Source of the DNA: Hyphomicrobiales bacterium
GTDB lineage: Bacteria > Pseudomonadota > Alphaproteobacteria > Rhizobiales > Rhizobiaceae
Length of the DNA: 64,000 bases
Direction: 5' to 3'
NCBI GenBank assembly: GCA_900470805.1
Contig: UCCA01000037.1
Coordinates: forward strand, 74,726-138,725
Position numbers and translations under genes: made by a program. The notes under the pieces were generated by a model that worked only from the letters and a program-made list of their open reading frames with translations, made no database searches and had not been told where the DNA came from. This document shows, in pieces, positions 60,191 to 64,000 of the stretch. The number at the start of each line of letters is the position of its first letter. Positions within the stretch are counted from its first letter, which is position 1.

Positions 60191-60293
60191 GAGCACACTC
60201 CGACCTTCAAACCCCGATCGGATAATCGACCAACTCAATCTATTTCGCAAGAAAAATCAGGCCGGAATCCACGCCTTTGCGTAGGGGACCGGT

Positions 60294-61634
60294 TCAGCGA
60301 CCTTCAGAGTTGCCCGCGATATTTGTGGTTGCCGAAGATGTCTTTCGTCGCTCCACTCGAATGAAATCGCCGGGGGCGACCGGGTCTGACATGCTCGCGA
60401 TAACGCTGGTCAGACTTCCGTCGATCACTCGGTTGGTGGAGACGACAAAGTCAAATCCAGTATCGTCAATTGCGGCGATCGCCATGGGTGCCTGATCTTT
60501 GAGGTTCTTGAGCAACTCTTGCTGGGTCGATATCTTCGACGCGTTCGAGGAAAATCGGTCCCGAAGTTCAGCAGCCTCGGTCAACCCGCCGATGCGGTAC
60601 CGATTGCGGACATCCGCTACGTCCTGATCCACTTTCGCCAAATCCTGTTTTGTTTTCAGGATGGCAAGTGAGACGTCAAGATTGCGACTTTCAAGCTCCA
60701 CGACATTCTGATTGGCGCCGAGCTGCCGGGCAGAGACCGTCAGCCCCTGCTTCACGAGCTTGTTGACCGAACCCAGATCCTTATTCGCGAGATCTATCTG
60801 CTTTGACAAGGAAGAAGCTTTTGCGTCAAGGGCTTGCAGTTGATTGGATGCCAGAACACGTGTTTGGTTGAGCGCGTCTATCTCCGTTTCCATCGAGTGC
60901 GCGCGAGTTTCGAAAAGTGATTTTTCATCCTGCATCATTTTGGCGATTCGCGGTTGAGCCTGTCTGTTCAACAACTCAGGCGGAAACTGCACTTGCTTGT
61001 CGTCGCGCAGAACAGCATCGACGCGCGCTTGGCGTGCAAGCAGTTCAAGCCGTTCGTCTTCGAGGCCGCGCAGATCACCTAGGCTGGAGACCGCATCTCG
61101 CTGCAGGGAGATAACACCTTGATCGATCGGTCCGATGCCGCCTGCCATGCTCAGGGCCTGCTCTACTGTCAGGCCGGGATTGAAGGCGTATTTTCCGGGA
61201 CGGGCAACGAGACCGGCAACGAAGAACGGACGATAGGATGCGATCTCTACGGAAGCGTTTGGTCGCTTCTGCAACCCGACCTGGTTCTGCAGTCTTTCAC
61301 CTATTGAATCGGCAAGCTGCTCCAGCGTCTTGCCCGCGGCAGGGACGGTCCCGAGAATCGGCAGCGAGAGATTTCCTGCTGGGGAAACGACGAAATCGCC
61401 GGTGAGGGGCACCCATTCAAACGCACTTGCCGAGCTCGGTCGCCACTCGAACACCCGAATCTTCAGTGTGTCTTGCGCGCCGAGGATATATTCGTCTGCA
61501 TTCGCTTTCGGCATGCTCGCGAGCATAGAAAGCGCGCAGAACCAAAAGAAAGCAGCGACCCTCGGCCGCGAGCGTCGATCGCGCTGTTGGCTTAACAGCG
61601 AAGGGCGCTGGTTTTCATCATTGTACAGCTTCAT
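60294..61634 (-). CDS. exoF: EPS export outer-membrane protein (ExoF/Wza-type)
   Basis: A 446-residue protein. The signal peptide ends near MPKANADEY. The polysaccharide-export domain begins YILGAQDTLKIRVFEWRP and GNLSLPILGTVPAAGKTLEQ, followed by a SLBB-like segment (FVAGLVARPGKYAFNPGLTV) near residue 155 and a long coiled-coil region (about 230-400). GAGGAG seven bases before the ATG at 61634 fixes the start. ExoF-like proteins form part of the Wzy-dependent export channel. It follows the glycosyltransferase 61680-62786 by 45 bases in one transcript. Confidence 0.85.
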   Translation of the reverse strand: MKLYNDENQRPSLLSQQRDRRSRPRVAAFFWFCALSMLASMPKANADEYILGAQDTLKIRVFEWRPSSASAFEWVPLTGDFVVSPAGNLSLPILGTVPAAGKTLEQLADSIGERLQNQVGLQKRPNASVEIASYRPFFVAGLVARPGKYAFNPGLTVEQALSMAGGIGPIDQGVISLQRDAVSSLGDLRGLEDERLELLARQARVDAVLRDDKQVQFPPELLNRQAQPRIAKMMQDEKSLFETRAHSMETEIDALNQTRVLASNQLQALDAKASSLSKQIDLANKDLGSVNKLVKQGLTVSARQLGANQNVVELESRNLDVSLAILKTKQDLAKVDQDVADVRNRYRIGGLTEAAELRDRFSSNASKISTQQELLKNLKDQAPMAIAAIDDTGFDFVVSTNRVIDGSLTSVIASMSDPVAPGDFIRVERRKTSSATTNIAGNSEGR

Positions 61635-61679
61635 TGGTATGCTCCTCGCTGCTTTAGCCACCATATGGTCGCGATGAGA

Positions 61680-62786
61680 TCAGGCACGTAGCGCGCGCTC
61701 GTTGCGGGTGGCCTCGGTGACAAATTCTCGAAACTTGTCCACGAACACCTCGCGACGAAAATCGTTCGCCCGGGCAACCGCATCGGCGGGATCAAGGTGC
61801 AGGCATTCCAGCCGCTCCACGGCATCGATCAAAGCGTCCACGGTCTGGTCGGTGAAAAACACGCCGGTCCTGTTGTCGACAACTGTTTCAGTGGCGCCAC
61901 CGCGCCCGAATGCGATAACGGGACGGCCGCTCGCCATCGCCTCGACGGGGACGATACCGAAATCCTCCTCGCCCGGGAAAACCAGCGCTTTACACCGAGC
62001 GTAGTGGTACTTGAGAACTTCGAATGGTTGAGGTCCCAGGATCGTTACGGTTGGACCCGCGATGCGCCGCAGGTGCTCCAGCAACTCCCCGCCGCCAATC
62101 ACCACGAGCTTTGATCTTGACCTGTTGAACGCCTCTACTGCCAGCTCCGGTCGCTTGTAGCTGACCAGTTCACCTACCATAAGGTGATAATCGGCGAGCT
62201 CTGATCGAGCAACCGGAAGAAATGCTCCTGTGTCGACCGGTGGGTGGATTACGGTGGCGTCGCGTCGGTAGTAGGTTTTAATGCGATGAGCGACCGTTTT
62301 TGAGTTGGCGATAAAGTCGTCGACCCGGTTGGCAGTCGCGACATCCCAAGTCCTCAGATAGTGTGCTAGCGGGGGCATCACGAGGCGTGTCATAAGGCCA
62401 GAGCTGTCGTAATATTTTTTATACATATTCCAGACGTAGCGCATCGGGGAATGGCAGTAGCACAGATGTATGGAGGGCGATGTCGGTATGATGCCCTTTG
62501 CCGGCCCTGACTCGCTGCTTATCACGAGATCGTAGCTGCTGAGATCGATCTGCTCGAGTGCCATCGGCATGAACGGTAGGTACTGCTTGTACATTTTCCG
62601 GGCGTACGGCAGCGCTCCAATGAAGCTTGTCTGAATTCGGTGGAGTTTGATTGTGTCCGAGATTGCCGTTGGATCGCAGACGTGCGTGTAGATATCGGCA
62701 TCAGGAAAGATCTCGCAGATCGCCTCGAGAACTTTTTCTCCGCCCCGCATCCCAATCAGCCAATAGTGTATAATCGCAACCCGCAC
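61680..62786 (-). CDS. Glycosyltransferase family 4 (mannosyltransferase-like)
   Basis: A 368-residue GT4 enzyme beginning VRVAIIHYWLIGMRGGEKVL, the common start of this subgroup. Donor-domain strings are LMVGELVSYKRPELAVEAFN, then KALVFPGEEDFGIVPVEAMA with the E-x7-E motif and GRPVIAFGRGGATETVVD. The GTG at 62786 has GGAG six bases upstream and is chosen over the frame-open ATG at 62837. It probably transfers mannose or a related sugar in repeat-unit assembly. It is divergent from the ExoY-like gene, with about 260 bases between. Confidence 0.9.
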   Translation of the reverse strand: MRVAIIHYWLIGMRGGEKVLEAICEIFPDADIYTHVCDPTAISDTIKLHRIQTSFIGALPYARKMYKQYLPFMPMALEQIDLSSYDLVISSESGPAKGIIPTSPSIHLCYCHSPMRYVWNMYKKYYDSSGLMTRLVMPPLAHYLRTWDVATANRVDDFIANSKTVAHRIKTYYRRDATVIHPPVDTGAFLPVARSELADYHLMVGELVSYKRPELAVEAFNRSRSKLVVIGGGELLEHLRRIAGPTVTILGPQPFEVLKYHYARCKALVFPGEEDFGIVPVEAMASGRPVIAFGRGGATETVVDNRTGVFFTDQTVDALIDAVERLECLHLDPADAVARANDFRREVFVDKFREFVTEATRNERALRA

Positions 62787-63048
62787 GCAAGACTCCAAGT
62801 CGCAGAGAATTGGTTGTTCGGACTTTTGGCAATGCAAAACATATGTTTGATTGTGCGCCAGATCAAATCCAGCAAAAATCTATCGTCCTGATGCAAGATC
62901 AGGACCATTTCTATGTATTTTTTGATTTTTGCGCTTATGTTCTAAATTTATACTCTTGCTAAAGAGCCGGATTGTCAAATAGTTTAATAGTTGTTAGCAT
63001 CTCTCGTCTCTGCGCATACCCTGTTTAGTTATTTTTGGGAGCAGGCAG
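62787..63048. promoter_or_regulatory. Divergent EPS promoter region with 8-bp dyad
   Basis: About 260 AT-rich bases between the glycosyltransferase and the exoY-like gene. GTCCTGAT and its complement ATCAGGAC form an inverted repeat at 62885-62905 around GCAAG. T-rich runs follow near 62916-62960. The region must hold both promoters; the dyad is a candidate site for an EPS regulator such as a MucR/RosR- or ExpG-type protein, which I cannot distinguish. Confidence 0.45.
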
Positions 63049-63759
63049 ATGAGGGAAGTGAATCTATCACGGAACTTTGAGAGACTAAGCAAGGCGAGGC
63101 GGCAGGTTCACTCGGACGGGTGGGTTGCTCGGTCTGCCCGCGGTGTGTCTTACTCCATTATAAAATACGCAATCGACGTGCTGCTGGCTGGACTGGGTCT
63201 CCTGATACTCGGGCCATTGATATTGATTGTAGTCGTCCTGCTCATGGTCGTGCAGGGGCGACCAGTGTTTATCACTCAGCCCCGCGTTGGCAAAAATGGC
63301 GTCATGTTTCCGTGCATGAAATTTCGGACGATGGTCCCTAATGCCGATCAGGTGCTGGACAGGCATCTGGCCGTGAATCCCGACATGCATGTTGAATGGC
63401 GCAACCTTCACAAACTCCGAAACGATCCGCGCATCACACCCATGGGTGCGGTCTTGCGCAGGAGCAGTGTTGACGAGATTCCCCAACTCGTGAACGTCAT
63501 TCGTGGCGAGATGAGTCTGGTAGGGCCCCGTCCAATCGTTTCGAGTGAGATCGAATTATACGGGATTCATTTCGCCGATTATCTGAAGGTCCGTCCCGGA
63601 ATGACGGGGCTTTGGCAAATTAGCGGGCGGAGCGACACGAGCTATAGCGAGCGCATACAGCTTGATGTCCGCTATGTCAGGGAACAATCAATATTGGGTG
63701 ACATCAGCATCATGATACGCACCATTCCTGCGGTGTTGTGCTCACGCGGAAGCTACTGA
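63049..63759 (+). CDS. exoY: ExoY-like undecaprenyl-phosphate sugar-1-phosphate transferase
   Basis: The 236-residue priming enzyme of EPS synthesis, transferring the first sugar phosphate to the lipid carrier. One N-terminal membrane helix ([20 protein letters not shown]) is followed by the bacterial sugar-transferase domain: [48 protein letters not shown] and [21 protein letters not shown] seven bases before the ATG supports the start. It begins the rightward EPS transcript. Its neighbours supply the remaining assembly steps. Confidence 0.93.
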   Translation: MREVNLSRNFERLSKARRQVHSDGWVARSARGVSYSIIKYAIDVLLAGLGLLILGPLILIVVVLLMVVQGRPVFITQPRVGKNGVMFPCMKFRTMVPNADQVLDRHLAVNPDMHVEWRNLHKLRNDPRITPMGAVLRRSSVDEIPQLVNVIRGEMSLVGPRPIVSSEIELYGIHFADYLKVRPGMTGLWQISGRSDTSYSERIQLDVRYVREQSILGDISIMIRTIPAVLCSRGSY

Positions 63760-63870
63760 GGTGATGATCGGTTGAACAGGGGCGTTCGATCTTCGTCATC
63801 CGACGTCGTAAAGCGAAAAGGAGGAGCCTTGCCAGATCTGTCTTCAATGTCTTGGCCGGGATGAGCGGGC

Positions 63871-64000
63871 ATGGGCGGCAACTCATATTTCATCAATGGC
63901 CGCTTCCTGACCCAGACGATGAGTGGCGTGCAGCGTTATGCGGCCAATGTTGTACACGAACTTGCGACTCTCTCCTCGCCAACGCAGGCCAATATCCTCG
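63871..64000 (+). CDS. Glycosyltransferase family 4, N-terminal part (cut by window edge)
   Basis: The first 43 codons of a gene that runs off the right edge. The start ATG follows an in-frame stop at 63862-63864, so it cannot begin earlier. The N-terminus, INGRFLTQTMSGVQRYAANV followed by a helix, matches the N-INGRFL-T-GVQRYA motif of group 4 glycosyltransferases in EPS clusters. It is downstream of the exoY-like gene by about 110 bases and is probably in the same transcript. Confidence 0.75.
   Translation, partial: MGGNSYFINGRFLTQTMSGVQRYAANVVHELATLSSPTQANIL

Overview
The window looks like part of a Rhizobiaceae genome (Rhizobium/Agrobacterium/Sinorhizobium relatives, Alphaproteobacteria). 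The reasons are high GC, many ABC importers each paired with GntR, LysR or LacI regulators, a kdpFABC operon with rhizobial-type small peptides, and a succinoglycan-like exopolysaccharide (EPS) locus with ExoY- and ExoF-type proteins. The dense catabolic content would suit a chromid or megaplasmid, but nothing here proves it: I found no replication genes, tRNA, rRNA, insertion sequence or CRISPR array.

Layout. 0.3-6.7 kb: a minus-strand polar amino-acid ABC importer (binding protein, two permeases, ATPase) faces GntR/UTRA and LysR regulators and an NtaA/DszA-type flavin monooxygenase. 7.4-12.6 kb: a plus-strand cluster of unknown pathway (isochorismatase-fold hydrolase, XapX protein, amidohydrolase with a Cys/His tail, DoxX protein, MFS exporter), with related AT-rich dyads at two promoters and a third copy after the last gene. 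12.8-15.6 kb: an XRE regulator divergent from a fatty-acid desaturase overlapping a PhnD-like binding protein. 15.7-20.3 kb: agmatinase-family hydrolase, a PAS protein, a small hypothetical protein, and an Lrp regulator divergent from a class V PLP enzyme. 20.4-25.3 kb: kdp potassium pump operon, minus strand, with two extra small membrane ORFs and no adjacent kdpDE.

25.7-41.6 kb: the most striking block, about 16 kb in one direction. A LacI repressor with a perfect 18-bp palindromic operator heads a Gfo/Idh oxidoreductase, a family I CoA-transferase, an enoyl-CoA hydratase, an aldehyde dehydrogenase, a four-gene CUT1-type sugar importer, two GMC flavoenzymes and a fumarate-reductase-like flavoprotein. 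It joins sugar uptake and sugar oxidation to CoA-thioester chemistry, and I do not recognise it as a described pathway.

41.7-51.6 kb: a secreted glycine-rich repeat protein, a stand-alone receiver, an Abhydrolase_9 membrane protein, a YqhA-like protein, MgtC, and an RND efflux adaptor and pump. 51.6-64.0 kb: an EPS locus with ExoY-like priming transferase, ExoF-like export protein, several glycosyltransferases, a Wzy-like polymerase, a GH16 glycanase, a putative 2-oxoglutarate dioxygenase, a GMC oxidoreductase overlapping an epimerase, and an ExoX-like small membrane protein. The last gene, a glycosyltransferase, runs off the right edge.
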